A DNA stretch of 64,000 nt from Pseudomonas sp. GM41(2012) (GCF_000282315.2 NZ_AKJN02000007.1:1329259-1393258); one strand, 5' to 3'; counted from the first letter of the stretch, positions 26,741 to 35,611 are shown. Numbers and translations: made by a program. Notes: generated by a model from the sequence alone, not told the origin.

Positions 26741-26835
26741 CCCTGTAGGAGTGAGCCTGCTCGCGATGGCGATCTGTCAGTCACCGCTGTGTTGTCAGGA
26801 CTACCGCTATCGCGAGCAGGCTCACTCCTACAGGG
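26741..26835. repeat. REP-like inverted repeat, family B
   Basis: CCCTGTAGGAGTGAGCCTGC... at the left is mirrored by GCAGGCTCACTCCTACAGGG at the right (arms about 26 bp) between xerD and dsbC. Confidence 0.9.
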
Positions 26836-26986
26836 GATTGCGTTGTCCCAATGTCTTGCGTCAGGCGCATTCGGCCACAGGGGCCTTATGTGGTAGGCTT
26901 TGCCGGTTTGCACGATGGGCGTTTATGACCCGGTGTTTCGGCACGGGCGTTCTGATCGTCCCATTTGTCCGCCTTCAGGAGTTCTC

Positions 26987-27718
26987 ATGCGTCTGACCCA
27001 GATTTTCGCCGCCGCAGCCATTGCGTTGGTCAGTACCTTTGCCGTCGCCGATGATGCGGCCGACAAAGCCATTCGTAAAAGCCTGGAAAACCTCCAGCTC
27101 GAAGTGCCGGTAGAAAGCATCACCGCCAGTCCGCTGCCGGGCCTGTACGAAGTCAAGCTGCAAGGCAGCCGCGTGCTTTACGCCAGCGCCGACGGCCAAT
27201 ACGTGGTGCAGGGCTACATGTTCCAGCTCAAGGACGGCAAACCGGTCAACCTGACCGAGAAGACCGAACGCCTGGGCGTGTCCAAACTGATCAACGCCAT
27301 TCCAGTCGCGGAAACCGTGGTCTACCCGGCGATCGGCGAAACCAAATCGCACATCACCGTGTTTACCGATACCACCTGCCCGTACTGCCACAAGCTGCAC
27401 GCTGAAGTGCCTGAGCTGAACAAGCGCGGCATCGAAGTACGTTACGTCGCGTTCCCGCGCCAGGGCCTGGGCTCGCCGGGTGACGAACAGCTGCAAGCGG
27501 TCTGGTGCTCGAAAGACAAGAAAGCGGCCATGGACAAGATGGTCGACGGCAAGGAAATCAAGGCCGCCAAGTGCGATAACCCGGTTTCCAAGCAGTTCGC
27601 CCTCGGTCAGTCGATCGGCGTGAACGGTACACCGGCCATCGTTTTGGCCGACGGCCAGGTCATTCCGGGCTACCAGCCTGCGCCACAAGTCGCCAAACTG
27701 GCGTTGGGCGCGAAGTAA
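26987..27718 (+). CDS. dsbC: Thiol:disulfide isomerase DsbC
   Basis: A periplasmic disulfide-bond isomerase. The 243-residue product begins with a signal peptide ending in STFAVADDAADK, then a DsbC dimerization domain (about 25-95) and a thioredoxin-fold domain with active site TTCPYCHKLH and the cis-proline loop GVNGTPAIVLADG. A second cysteine pair (VWCSKDKK, AAKCDNP) is present as usual. The ATG at 26987 has TTCAGGAGTTCTC just upstream; the longer frame has no signal peptide. Confidence 0.95.
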   Translation: MRLTQIFAAAAIALVSTFAVADDAADKAIRKSLENLQLEVPVESITASPLPGLYEVKLQGSRVLYASADGQYVVQGYMFQLKDGKPVNLTEKTERLGVSKLINAIPVAETVVYPAIGETKSHITVFTDTTCPYCHKLHAEVPELNKRGIEVRYVAFPRQGLGSPGDEQLQAVWCSKDKKAAMDKMVDGKEIKAAKCDNPVSKQFALGQSIGVNGTPAIVLADGQVIPGYQPAPQVAKLALGAK

Positions 27719-27852
27719 ATTCGCATCGTCACGGTCAGCCATTGACGATCATGGTTCGGCGGCAGCATTCGCCGGGCCATTAATAGAGAACCGCGAGTAT
27801 GCGGTTGTTTTCACGGCCGGCCTTGAGTCGGCCGTTTCATGGGGAGTTCACA

Positions 27853-29157
27853 GTGAAACCGGTCAAAGTAGGCATCTGTGGGTTAGGGACCGTCGGTGGC
27901 GGTACCTTCAACGTACTTCAGCGTAACGCCGAGGAAATTTCTCGTCGTGCCGGGCGTGGAATCGAAGTGGCACAAATTGCCATGCGCACGCCAAAGCCTC
28001 AGTTCCAGACGACCGGTATTGCGATTACCAACGATGTCTTCGAAGTGGCCACGAACCCTGAGATCGACATCGTCATAGAGCTGATGGGCGGCTACACCGT
28101 TGCCCGCGAGCTGGTACTCAAAGCGATCGAGAACGGAAAACATGTGGTGACCGCGAACAAGGCGTTGATCGCCGTTCACGGTAATGAAATTTTCGCCAAG
28201 GCCCGCGAGAAGGGCGTGATTGTGGCGTTCGAAGCCGCCGTGGCCGGTGGCATTCCGGTGATCAAGGCGATCCGTGAAGGCCTGTCGGCCAACCGCATCA
28301 ACTGGGTTGCCGGCATCATCAACGGCACGGGTAACTTCATCCTCACCGAAATGCGTGAGAAGGGCCGGACTTTCGAAGACGTACTCGCCGAGGCACAAGC
28401 CCTGGGTTACGCCGAGGCCGATCCGACCTTCGACGTTGAAGGCATCGACGCGGCCCACAAGCTGACGATTCTGGCGTCCATCGCGTTCGGTATTCCGCTG
28501 CAGTTCGACAAGGCCTACACCGAAGGCATCACCAAGCTGACCACCGCTGACGTGAACTACGCCGAAGCGCTGGGCTATCGCATCAAGCACCTGGGCGTGG
28601 CGCGCAGCACCGCGGCCGGCATCGAACTGCGCGTGCACCCGACGCTGATCCCGGCCGATCGCTTGCTCGCCAACGTCAACGGCGTGATGAACGCGGTGAT
28701 GGTCAACGGCGATGCTGCCGGTTCGACCTTGTTCTACGGCGCCGGCGCCGGCATGGAGCCGACGGCTTCGTCGGTGATCGCCGACCTGGTGGACGTGGTT
28801 CGCGCCATGACCTCCGATCCGGAAAACCGCGTACCGCACCTGGCCTTCCAGCCGGATTCGCTATCGGCCCATCCGATCCTGCCGATCGAAGCCTGTGAAA
28901 GCGCCTACTACCTGCGCATTCAGGCCAAGGACCATCCGGGCGTGTTGGCTCAGGTGGCGAGCATCCTGTCGGAGCGCGGCATTAACATCGAATCGATCAT
29001 GCAGAAAGAAGTCGAAGAGCATGACGGTCTGGTGCCAATGATCCTGCTGACGCACCGTGTGCTGGAACAGCACATGAACGACGCGATCACCGCCCTGGAA
29101 GCGTTGGAAGGCGTGGTCGGCCCGGTCGTACGAATCCGCGTCGAGCACCTGAACTAA
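27853..29157 (+). CDS. hom: Homoserine dehydrogenase
   Basis: Reduces aspartate semialdehyde to homoserine, a step shared by threonine and methionine synthesis. The 434-residue product has an NAD(P)-binding start (VGICGLGTVGGGTFNVL), the catalytic domain (GGIPVIKAIREGL, GIINGTGNFILTEM, DPTFDVEGIDAAHKL) and a C-terminal ACT domain (about 350-430; HPGVLAQVASILSERGINIE) for feedback control. The GTG at 27853 follows GGGGAGTTCACA. thrC follows 66 bases downstream. Confidence 0.96.
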   Translation: MKPVKVGICGLGTVGGGTFNVLQRNAEEISRRAGRGIEVAQIAMRTPKPQFQTTGIAITNDVFEVATNPEIDIVIELMGGYTVARELVLKAIENGKHVVTANKALIAVHGNEIFAKAREKGVIVAFEAAVAGGIPVIKAIREGLSANRINWVAGIINGTGNFILTEMREKGRTFEDVLAEAQALGYAEADPTFDVEGIDAAHKLTILASIAFGIPLQFDKAYTEGITKLTTADVNYAEALGYRIKHLGVARSTAAGIELRVHPTLIPADRLLANVNGVMNAVMVNGDAAGSTLFYGAGAGMEPTASSVIADLVDVVRAMTSDPENRVPHLAFQPDSLSAHPILPIEACESAYYLRIQAKDHPGVLAQVASILSERGINIESIMQKEVEEHDGLVPMILLTHRVLEQHMNDAITALEALEGVVGPVVRIRVEHLN

Positions 29158-29171
29158 GCCGTTATCGTTCA

Positions 29172-29193
29172 CCGGGCTCGCCTGCGAGCCCGG
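29172..29193 (+). other. Perfect 10-bp hairpin between hom and thrC
   Basis: CCGGGCTCGC and GCGAGCCCGG are separated by two bases and followed by GTTTGCG. There is no T run, so it is not a classical terminator. It could stabilise the hom 3' end or attenuate thrC expression. Confidence 0.55.
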
Positions 29194-29223
29194 GTTTGCG
29201 AACACTGTCTATTGGAGCCAGTC

Positions 29224-30633
29224 ATGCGTTATATCAGTACCCGCGGCCAGGCACCGGCCCTGAATTTCGAAGACGTCCTGCTGGCCGGTCTGGCTACGGA
29301 CGGTGGTCTGTACGTCCCGGAAAACCTGCCACGTTTCACTCAGGAAGAAATCGCTTCCTGGGCCGGCCTGCCGTATCACGAGCTGGCCTTCCGGGTGATG
29401 CGCCCATTCGTGACCGGCAGCATTCCTGATGCCGATTTCAAAAAGATCCTCGAAGAAACCTACGGCGTGTTCTCGCACAACGCCGTGGCACCACTGCGTC
29501 AGCTGAACGGTAACGAATGGGTGCTGGAGCTGTTCCACGGCCCGACCCTCGCGTTCAAAGACTTCGCCTTGCAGCTGCTGGGTCGTCTGCTCGACTACGT
29601 GCTGGAAAAACGTGGTGAGCGCGTAGTGATTGTCGGCGCCACCTCTGGCGACACCGGTTCGGCCGCCATCGAAGGCTGCAAGCACTGCGAAAACGTCGAC
29701 ATCTTCATCCTGCACCCGCACAACCGTGTGTCCGAAGTGCAGCGTCGTCAGATGACCACCATTTTCGGCGAGAACATCCACAACATCGCGATCGAAGGCA
29801 ACTTCGATGACTGCCAGGAAATGGTCAAGGCCAGCTTCGCCGACCAGAGCTTCCTCAAAGGCACGCGTCTGGTCGCCGTAAACTCGATCAACTGGGCGCG
29901 AATCATGGCCCAGATCGTTTACTACTTCCACGCAGCCCTGCAGTTGGGCGGCCCGGCACGTTCGGTATCGTTCTCGGTGCCAACCGGCAACTTCGGCGAC
30001 ATTTTCGCCGGTTACCTGGCGCGCAACATGGGCCTGCCGATCAACCAGTTGATCGTCGCCACCAACCGCAACGACATCCTGCATCGCTTCATGAGCGGCA
30101 ATCAGTACGTCAAGGACACCCTGCACGCCACGCTGTCGCCGTCGATGGACATCATGGTGTCGTCGAACTTCGAACGCCTGCTGTTCGACCTGCACGGTCG
30201 CAACGGCGCAGCGATCGCCGGGCTGATGGACACCTTCAAACAAGGTGGCGGTTTCAGCGTCGAACAGGAACGCTGGACCGAAGCCCGCAACCTGTTCGAT
30301 TCGCTGGCCGTGGATGACGCTCAAACCTGCGAAACCATCGCCGAAGTCTTCGAGCAAACCGGCGAGCTGCTTGATCCGCACACCGCCATCGGCGTGAAGG
30401 CGGCGCGCGAGTGCCGTCGCAGCCTGGATATCCCGATGGTGATCCTCGGTACGGCGCATCCGGTCAAATTCCCGGATGCAGTGGAAAAAGCCGGCGTAGG
30501 AAAAGCGCTCGAACTGCCTGCACATCTTTCTGATTTGTTTGAGCGAGATGAGCGCTGCACCGTGCTGCCAAATGACCTGAAAGCCGTGCAGGCCTTTGTC
30601 AGCAAGCATGGCAACCGCGGAAAGCCTCTGTAA
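29224..30633 (+). CDS. thrC: Threonine synthase
   Basis: A PLP enzyme converting O-phosphohomoserine to threonine. At 469 residues it is the long class of enzyme. It shows MRYISTRGQAPALNFEDVLL at the N-terminus, the PLP-lysine region GPTLAFKDFALQLLGRLLD, VGATSGDTGSAAIEG and SVPTGNFGDIFAGYLA for phosphate binding. The ATG at 29224 has TTGGAGCCAGTC upstream; the in-frame TTG four codons earlier is less likely. Cotranscription with hom is likely. Confidence 0.97.
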   Translation: MRYISTRGQAPALNFEDVLLAGLATDGGLYVPENLPRFTQEEIASWAGLPYHELAFRVMRPFVTGSIPDADFKKILEETYGVFSHNAVAPLRQLNGNEWVLELFHGPTLAFKDFALQLLGRLLDYVLEKRGERVVIVGATSGDTGSAAIEGCKHCENVDIFILHPHNRVSEVQRRQMTTIFGENIHNIAIEGNFDDCQEMVKASFADQSFLKGTRLVAVNSINWARIMAQIVYYFHAALQLGGPARSVSFSVPTGNFGDIFAGYLARNMGLPINQLIVATNRNDILHRFMSGNQYVKDTLHATLSPSMDIMVSSNFERLLFDLHGRNGAAIAGLMDTFKQGGGFSVEQERWTEARNLFDSLAVDDAQTCETIAEVFEQTGELLDPHTAIGVKAARECRRSLDIPMVILGTAHPVKFPDAVEKAGVGKALELPAHLSDLFERDERCTVLPNDLKAVQAFVSKHGNRGKPL

Positions 30634-30656
30634 CCAATTAAAACTGTCACATTTTG

Positions 30657-30682
30657 AAGCCCGTCTCCTGACGGGCTTTCTC
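30657..30682 (+). terminator. Terminator of hom-thrC
   Basis: AAGCCCGTC and GACGGGCTT form a stem with a short loop followed by TCTC, 24 bases after thrC. The T tract is weak. Confidence 0.7.
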
Positions 30683-30754
30683 ATTTCTGCGTGTCACACT
30701 TGCCGGGTTTTCGCCCCATGAAGGACGGGCGAGTTGATCACGAAGGAAGTGGCA

Positions 30755-32113
30755 ATGCTGTTTTTCAGAGGGTTAAAACCAGCCACGTGCTGGATGTTTT
30801 TTTTAGTCGGCACCCTGGGCTTTGCTCAATGGGGGGGCGCGTCGCAATTGGCGGCGAGCGATTCCAAAGGATCGGTTGCTGGCCCAAGGATCGAGCTGGA
30901 TGCTCAAGAGTTGAAATGGATTGCCGAGCATTCGAAAGTCATCGTCGCCTCGGTGCAATACCCGCTGTACCTGTTCAAGGATAAGCACGGCCAATGGAGT
31001 GGCTTGAACAATGATCTGCTCAACCGCATCAGCGCGATGACGGGATTGCAGTTTGTTCATGAAGAATCGTTTTCCACCGATCAGTTGCTCGGGCGACTGG
31101 AAGATGGCGCAGCGGACATGAGCACGACGCTGGCGATGAATGACGAACGCAAGTCGTTTCTGGATTTCAGTCATGCGTTCGGTGGCGCTGGCTGGGTGTT
31201 CGTCGGGCGGGCCGGGGCGCCCAAGGTGCAATCCCTGGAGCAGCTGTCGGGAAGGGTTCTGGTGTTGCCGACCCGGCATGCGCTGGAGGCCACGATTCGC
31301 CGCGACTATCCCGACATCGAGCTGCGCTCGGTTAAAACTTACGCGGAGGCCCGGGCGCTGGTCGAGAGCGGTGAGGCTTATGCCACCATCGAAAACGAAA
31401 CCGGCGCACAACTTTATCCGTCCGGGCAGCTCAAGGTCGGGTATACGGTGGAGGGCAAATGGGAGGCGGACCACCTGGCCGTACGCAAAGGTCAGCCTCA
31501 GCTGTCGAGCATCCTCAACAAGGCGCTCGAGGCGCTTGATCCTGCCGAATTGCGCGCCATTCGCCTGAAATGGCTCAATGGGATTGCCCCCGTCAAGGTG
31601 CCCGGTACCTGGCCCCGGCTCGCCGAGTGGGGCTGCTGGGGAATGTTTATCGTCAGCCTGTTCGGCCTGTTGTCCCTGCTCTGGAACCGACGGCTCACGG
31701 TATTGATCCAGCAACGCCTGGATGCCGAGAAAAGTCTGAGTGATCAGCTCGCCTTCCAGCATGCGTTGATGGACGCCATGCCCGATCCGATGTTTGTTCG
31801 TGATCTGGAAGGGCGTTTGATCATGTGCAACAAAAGTTATGAGGAGGGCTTGTCGACCCGTTTCGACCAGGTTCAGGGACGACAGCTGATTGAACTGAAC
31901 GTCTTGCCCAAAGAGACTGCCGAACTGCTGCATGCAGAGTTCATGGCCCAGCTCGGTACGCGCAAGTCGCGCTTCAGTGAGCGTCAATTGATGTTCAACA
32001 ACGGCGTCAGGCATATCTATCAGTGGACGGTGCCTTTTTACGGTGCCGACGGACAATTGCGGGGCTTGCTGGGAGGATGGACCGATATCGGCAAGCGCAA
32101 GCAGCAGGCGTGA
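30755..32113 (+). CDS. Periplasmic solute-binding / transmembrane / PAS protein without a kinase domain
   Basis: 452 residues: a hydrophobic leader (about 5-30), a periplasmic amino-acid-binding-like domain (about 45-275; VIVASVQYPLYLFKDKHGQW, LLGRLEDGAADMSTTLAMND), a transmembrane helix (about 290-312; MFIVSLFGLLSLLWNRR), and a PAS domain (about 330-445; LMDAMPDPMFVRDLEGRLIM, LLGGWTDIGKRKQQA). This is the sensory half of BvgS/EvgS-type hybrid kinases, but the protein stops right after PAS with no HisKA, HATPase, GGDEF or EAL domain, and none follows in any frame downstream. The ATG at 30755 is preferred for its SD AAGGAAG. Function unknown; it may act through protein contacts or be a truncated relic. 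Confidence 0.82.
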   Translation: MLFFRGLKPATCWMFFLVGTLGFAQWGGASQLAASDSKGSVAGPRIELDAQELKWIAEHSKVIVASVQYPLYLFKDKHGQWSGLNNDLLNRISAMTGLQFVHEESFSTDQLLGRLEDGAADMSTTLAMNDERKSFLDFSHAFGGAGWVFVGRAGAPKVQSLEQLSGRVLVLPTRHALEATIRRDYPDIELRSVKTYAEARALVESGEAYATIENETGAQLYPSGQLKVGYTVEGKWEADHLAVRKGQPQLSSILNKALEALDPAELRAIRLKWLNGIAPVKVPGTWPRLAEWGCWGMFIVSLFGLLSLLWNRRLTVLIQQRLDAEKSLSDQLAFQHALMDAMPDPMFVRDLEGRLIMCNKSYEEGLSTRFDQVQGRQLIELNVLPKETAELLHAEFMAQLGTRKSRFSERQLMFNNGVRHIYQWTVPFYGADGQLRGLLGGWTDIGKRKQQA

Positions 32114-32275
32114 GGCGCCTGTTTTTTATCTGTCATCTTGGGCGTGCATGCTCTGTTGACCAGAGGCGCAGGTTCCCCAGCAGTCGGTATCCAGAACTTT
32201 CTTCTCGAGCCAGTGGTCATTTACTGTAGGTACGCCCCAGGCACTTTGTTTTCGGACTATTGAGTGGTGATCGAG

Positions 32276-32563
32276 ATGGAAAGTATCAGTCTATTGCTCG
32301 GTGAAGCTCTGAGCCCGTATCAGGTAACGTTGACCCCGTCGGGAACCCATGGCGAATGCCTGGTGACACTGAAAAATGCGACCGGCGCGATCGTGGTCGA
32401 ACGGGTGTTCAATCAGGCCCAGTTGACCAGCAAGCGTCTGCTGACGGATGTCGTCGACGGTTTGCATCGCGACGTGCTGATCGCCGAAGGCAGGCTGGAG
32501 CCCTGCGTCATCGCGGCGTTACGCAATGCTGCTCAGGACAAGATCCTGGCCAACCGAAATTGA
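32276..32563 (+). CDS. DUF3509 family protein
   Basis: A 95-residue cytoplasmic protein, MESISLLLGEALSPYQVTLT at the N-terminus and VVERVFNQAQLTSKRLLTDV in the centre, matching the Pseudomonas DUF3509 family of unknown function. The ATG at 32276 gives the family start; a GTG at 32264 is possible. It is immediately upstream of a candidate small RNA. Confidence 0.82.
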   Translation: MESISLLLGEALSPYQVTLTPSGTHGECLVTLKNATGAIVVERVFNQAQLTSKRLLTDVVDGLHRDVLIAEGRLEPCVIAALRNAAQDKILANRN

Positions 32564-32577
32564 ATTGTTTTTTGTGG

Positions 32578-32605
32578 GAACCTTCCTGCGCTTAGGTCAG
32601 TCAGA
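32578..32605 (+). promoter_or_regulatory. Candidate AlgU (sigma-22) type promoter for the small RNA
   Basis: GAACCT (32578-32583), a 17-base spacer and TCAGA (32601-32605) resemble the AlgU consensus GAACTT-N16/17-TCTGA with one change in each box. It would start transcription near 32611. Inferred from consensus only. Confidence 0.4.
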
Positions 32606-32610
32606 CCTTG

Positions 32611-32721
32611 TAACAGCAGGATCAAGCATTGTGCTCCGGTGCTTGTAGCTTGCTGCCACTGGTCTTTGTATAGACCACGTTTAACCCCGAGTCGTCTCCC
32701 CACTTCTCGGGGTTTCTTTTT
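32611..32721 (+). ncRNA. Candidate trans-acting small RNA (about 110 nt)
   Basis: A non-coding interval between DUF3509 and the leftward TIGR02285 gene contains a hairpin TGGTCTTTGTATAGACCA (32660-32677) and ends in a strong rho-independent terminator: AACCCCGAG (32683-32691) paired with CTCGGGGTT (32706-32714), then TCTTTTT. The terminator loop holds TCTCCCC, which is complementary to Shine-Dalgarno sequences, as seen in Hfq-dependent Pseudomonas RNAs. A sigma-factor-like box lies just upstream. The identity is not certain: RgsA-like or ErsA-like RNAs come to mind, but this cannot be confirmed from sequence alone. Confidence 0.55.
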
Positions 32722-32733
32722 GCCTGCGATTTG

Positions 32734-33729
32734 TCATTGCTCGGCCTGGTGCAGGAAAAATGCCCGGCTGGCTTCCAGGTAATCGCTGCGACTTTCGGGG
32801 TCCAGCCAGGCGGCGTACGCCTCGCTCAAGTGATCGTGGGGCAGGGTGCGCAGCAGTTGGTTGATCTCGATGATCGCCTGCCGGCCCTGAGGGGTGTCAG
32901 TACAGCCGATGTAACCGGACAGGTATTTGCCCGTGCCGCGAATCGGGTAGAACTGCAATTGATCTTCCGCGATCCCTTGCTGCTGGGCCTGGTAGCGGAT
33001 TTCCGAGCGGTACCCCAACAGCATCCGCAAGCGCCCCAGGCGTTGCATTTGCAACAGGCTGCCCAAGGCATCATTACCGTAGTGGAGGGTCAGTGAGTTG
33101 GCTGGCGCTTGTTTGAGCAGCGCGTCGAGATATTCGCCGTAGTTGCGCTCGGCAATAATGCCCAGTTTCTCCCGGCCACTGGTCAGCAGGGCCGCCAGGT
33201 CCACTTCGCCGTCCTTGATAAAGGGCGCCAGCACTTCCCGATCAACGCGCCGTACTGCCAGGCCATTACTCATGGCCCGAAAGACCGGGATGGAAAACGC
33301 GATCCAGCCATCGCGCTCCTTGCTCCAGTTCAGCGCCGCATCGCACGTGAGGAGTGGCTCGTGGAGCATTTGCAAGCCACGAGCGCGATTGACTCGCATC
33401 AGGGTGTGTTCGTATTGCGGCATGCGGGCGATCAGCAGCGGCAGCAGTTGATCGATGACGCCCTGGCCCTTTTTCGACCCTTCGAAAATCATCAGCGGTG
33501 GAAGGTCGCGCAACAGCCAGACCAGGGTTTCCTTCGGTTGCGCCAACGCTGGCTGAGCCTGGCCGGCGAGCAACAGGAAAAACGCGAACGCGCACAATGC
33601 TCGTCCACCGCGCGTCAGGCAGTGGTTGATGGGCCGCGCAAGCAGGCACCTCAGCTTAGATGGCCCCGTCCTCACGCAGCTTTGCGATCTGTTCCTTGTC
33701 ATAACCAAGATCGTTGAGTACCTGCGCAT
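32734..33729 (-). CDS. Periplasmic TIGR02285-type solute-binding-like protein
   Basis: Up to 331 residues. A hydrophobic export signal (ALCAFAFFLLLAGQAQPALA) is followed by a periplasmic binding-protein-like fold (VWLLRDLPPLMIFEG, PLLTCDAALNWSKERDGW, IRGTGKYLSGYIGC, WLDPESRSDYLEASRAFF) as in the TIGR02285 family of unknown function. The start is uncertain: ATGs at 33729 and 33702 give a long basic N-terminus overlapping the CoA-transferase 3' end, whereas a TTG about 45 codons inside, with GGTGGA upstream, gives a normal signal peptide. It is codirectional with the CoA-transferase. Confidence 0.75.
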   Translation of the reverse strand: MRRYSTILVMTRNRSQSCVRTGPSKLRCLLARPINHCLTRGGRALCAFAFFLLLAGQAQPALAQPKETLVWLLRDLPPLMIFEGSKKGQGVIDQLLPLLIARMPQYEHTLMRVNRARGLQMLHEPLLTCDAALNWSKERDGWIAFSIPVFRAMSNGLAVRRVDREVLAPFIKDGEVDLAALLTSGREKLGIIAERNYGEYLDALLKQAPANSLTLHYGNDALGSLLQMQRLGRLRMLLGYRSEIRYQAQQQGIAEDQLQFYPIRGTGKYLSGYIGCTDTPQGRQAIIEINQLLRTLPHDHLSEAYAAWLDPESRSDYLEASRAFFLHQAEQ

Positions 33730-34855
33730 TGTGTTCGCCCAACTGCGGCCCGACCCATTCCGATGTTCCGGGTGTCTCTGAGAGTTTCGGCACGATTCCC
33801 GGCATCTTGAAATCTTTGCCGTCCGGCAACTTGGCCTTCAGGAACATTTCCCGGGCCAGGTACTGCGGATCACTGAACATATCTTCTGCACTGAAGATCC
33901 GGCTGGCCGGTACGTCGGCCTGATTCAACTGCTCGATGATAGTGTCGAGCGGCAGCGAGTTGACCCAGCGATCAATCACCCCATAAATCTCGTCGCGACG
34001 GCTATCGCGTCCGTCGTTGCTCGCCAACGCAGGGTCATTGGCCAGGTCCTCGCGACCGATGATCAGCATGAAACGTTTGAAGATCGCGTCGCCATTGGCG
34101 CCGATCTGCACATGTTTGCCGTCGGCACTGGTGTGGATCGAGGAGGGCGTGATGCCCGGCATGATGTTGCCGGTGCGTTCGCGGATGAAACCGAACACGT
34201 CGAACTCCGGGACCATGCTTTCCATCATGGCGAAGATCGCTTCATACAGCGCCACATCCACCACTTGGCCGAGGCCACCGTTGACCTCGCGATGACGCAG
34301 GGCCATCAAGGCGCCGATCACGCCCCAGAGCGCGGCAATAGAGTCGCCGATGGAAATCCCGGTGCGCACCGGTGGCCGGTCTTCGAACCCGGTGATGTAG
34401 CGCAAGCCGCCCATGGATTCACCGACGGCGCCAAAACCTGGTTGATCTTTCATCGGCCCGGTCTGACCGAAACCCGAGAGGCGCACCATCACCAGTTTCG
34501 GGTTCAGAGCGTGCAAGACTTCCCAGCCCAAGCCGAGCTTTTCCAGCACGCCAGGGCGAAAGTTCTCGATCAGGATGTCCGCCTCGCTGAGCAGTTTTTT
34601 CAGGATCGCCAGGCCGTCGGGGTGTTTGAGGTTCAGGGTCAGGGATTTCTTGTTCCGCGCCTGGACGAACCACCACAGCGAGGTGCCTTCATACAGTTTT
34701 CGCCATTTGCGCAATGGATCGCCGCCATCGGGGGACTCGATTTTGATCACCTCGGCACCAAACTCTCCGCATATGCGCGAGGCAAACGGCCCGGCGATCA
34801 GCGTACCCAATTCAATGACTTTCAGCCCTGAGAGCGGTTTTCCGGTGAGCGGCAT
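33656..34855 (-). CDS. Family III CoA-transferase (CaiB/BaiF type)
   Basis: A 399-residue cytoplasmic enzyme that moves CoA between carboxylic acids. Family motifs are GLKVIELGTLIAGPFASRIC, FGAEVIKIESPDGGDPLR, RNKKSLTLNLKHPDG, ENFRPGVLEKLGLG and RLSGFGQTGPM, with GQVVDVALYEAIFAMMES in the second domain. The substrate is unknown. The ATG at 34855 has CAGGATCCAGC upstream and matches the family N-terminus; the open frame extends 28 codons further without support. Confidence 0.92.
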   Translation of the reverse strand: MPLTGKPLSGLKVIELGTLIAGPFASRICGEFGAEVIKIESPDGGDPLRKWRKLYEGTSLWWFVQARNKKSLTLNLKHPDGLAILKKLLSEADILIENFRPGVLEKLGLGWEVLHALNPKLVMVRLSGFGQTGPMKDQPGFGAVGESMGGLRYITGFEDRPPVRTGISIGDSIAALWGVIGALMALRHREVNGGLGQVVDVALYEAIFAMMESMVPEFDVFGFIRERTGNIMPGITPSSIHTSADGKHVQIGANGDAIFKRFMLIIGREDLANDPALASNDGRDSRRDEIYGVIDRWVNSLPLDTIIEQLNQADVPASRIFSAEDMFSDPQYLAREMFLKAKLPDGKDFKMPGIVPKLSETPGTSEWVGPQLGEHNAQVLNDLGYDKEQIAKLREDGAI

Positions 34856-35002
34856 GCTGGATCCTGTAGGACAAAGGTTGAGCGAATACAGGGTTTTAAC
34901 ATAGCCGAACGTCAGACGACCAAGGTTGATCGCCTTCAATTCGTGGATTGCCTACCGCATCGGTTAGACTTGCCGCCTTTCCCCGTATCAAGAAGCCCGT
35001 TC

Positions 35003-35545
35003 ATGGCCCAGCCGTCCACGACCTACAAGTTTGAACTGAACCTTACCGACCTCGACCGCAGTGTCTACGAGAGCGTGAAGCAGACCATCGCCCGTCACCC
35101 TTCGGAGACCGAAGAGCGTATGACCGTGCGGCTGCTGGCCTACGCCTTTTGGTACAACGAGCAGTTGTCGTTCGGTCGCGGTCTGTCAGACGTGGACGAA
35201 CCTGCCCTGTGGGAAAAGAGCCTGGACGACCGCGTTTTGCACTGGATCGAAGTCGGCCAGCCAGACGCCGATCGCCTGACCTGGTGCTCGCGTCGCACCG
35301 AGCGCACCAGCCTGCTGGCCTACGGCAGCCTGCGCGTCTGGGAGACCAAAGTGATCCCGGCGATCAAAAACCTGAAAAACGTGCACATCGCTGCTGTTCC
35401 CCAGGACGTGCTGGAAACCCTGGCCAAAGACATGCCCCGGGTTATCAAGTGGGATGTGATGATCAGCGAAGGGACGATTTTCGTCACTGACGACCGTGGT
35501 CAGCATGAAGTCCAGTTGCAGTGGCTGAGCGGCGAACGCGGCTGA
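35003..35545 (+). CDS. YaeQ family protein
   Basis: A 180-residue protein of the YaeQ family, which has a PD-(D/E)XK-like fold. It shows TYKFELNLTDLDRSVYES, RHPSETEERMTVRLLAYAFW, SDVDEPALWEKSLDDRVLHW and VQLQWLSGERG. Proposed roles in other bacteria include suppression of RfaH defects; not proven. The ATG at 35003 gives the family N-terminus. It is 66 bases upstream of recJ. Confidence 0.9.
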   Translation: MAQPSTTYKFELNLTDLDRSVYESVKQTIARHPSETEERMTVRLLAYAFWYNEQLSFGRGLSDVDEPALWEKSLDDRVLHWIEVGQPDADRLTWCSRRTERTSLLAYGSLRVWETKVIPAIKNLKNVHIAAVPQDVLETLAKDMPRVIKWDVMISEGTIFVTDDRGQHEVQLQWLSGERG

Positions 35546-35611
35546 TTACTCGCTGCTGGTCCGCGTTATCCGGTTTTATCCTACGTATTCAAGAGAAGCA
35601 CCTGTCACCCC

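Noticed and set aside
29209..30684. 491-codon antisense frame over thrC
   Set aside because: Shadow of thrC; no SD or domain, and thrC is certain.
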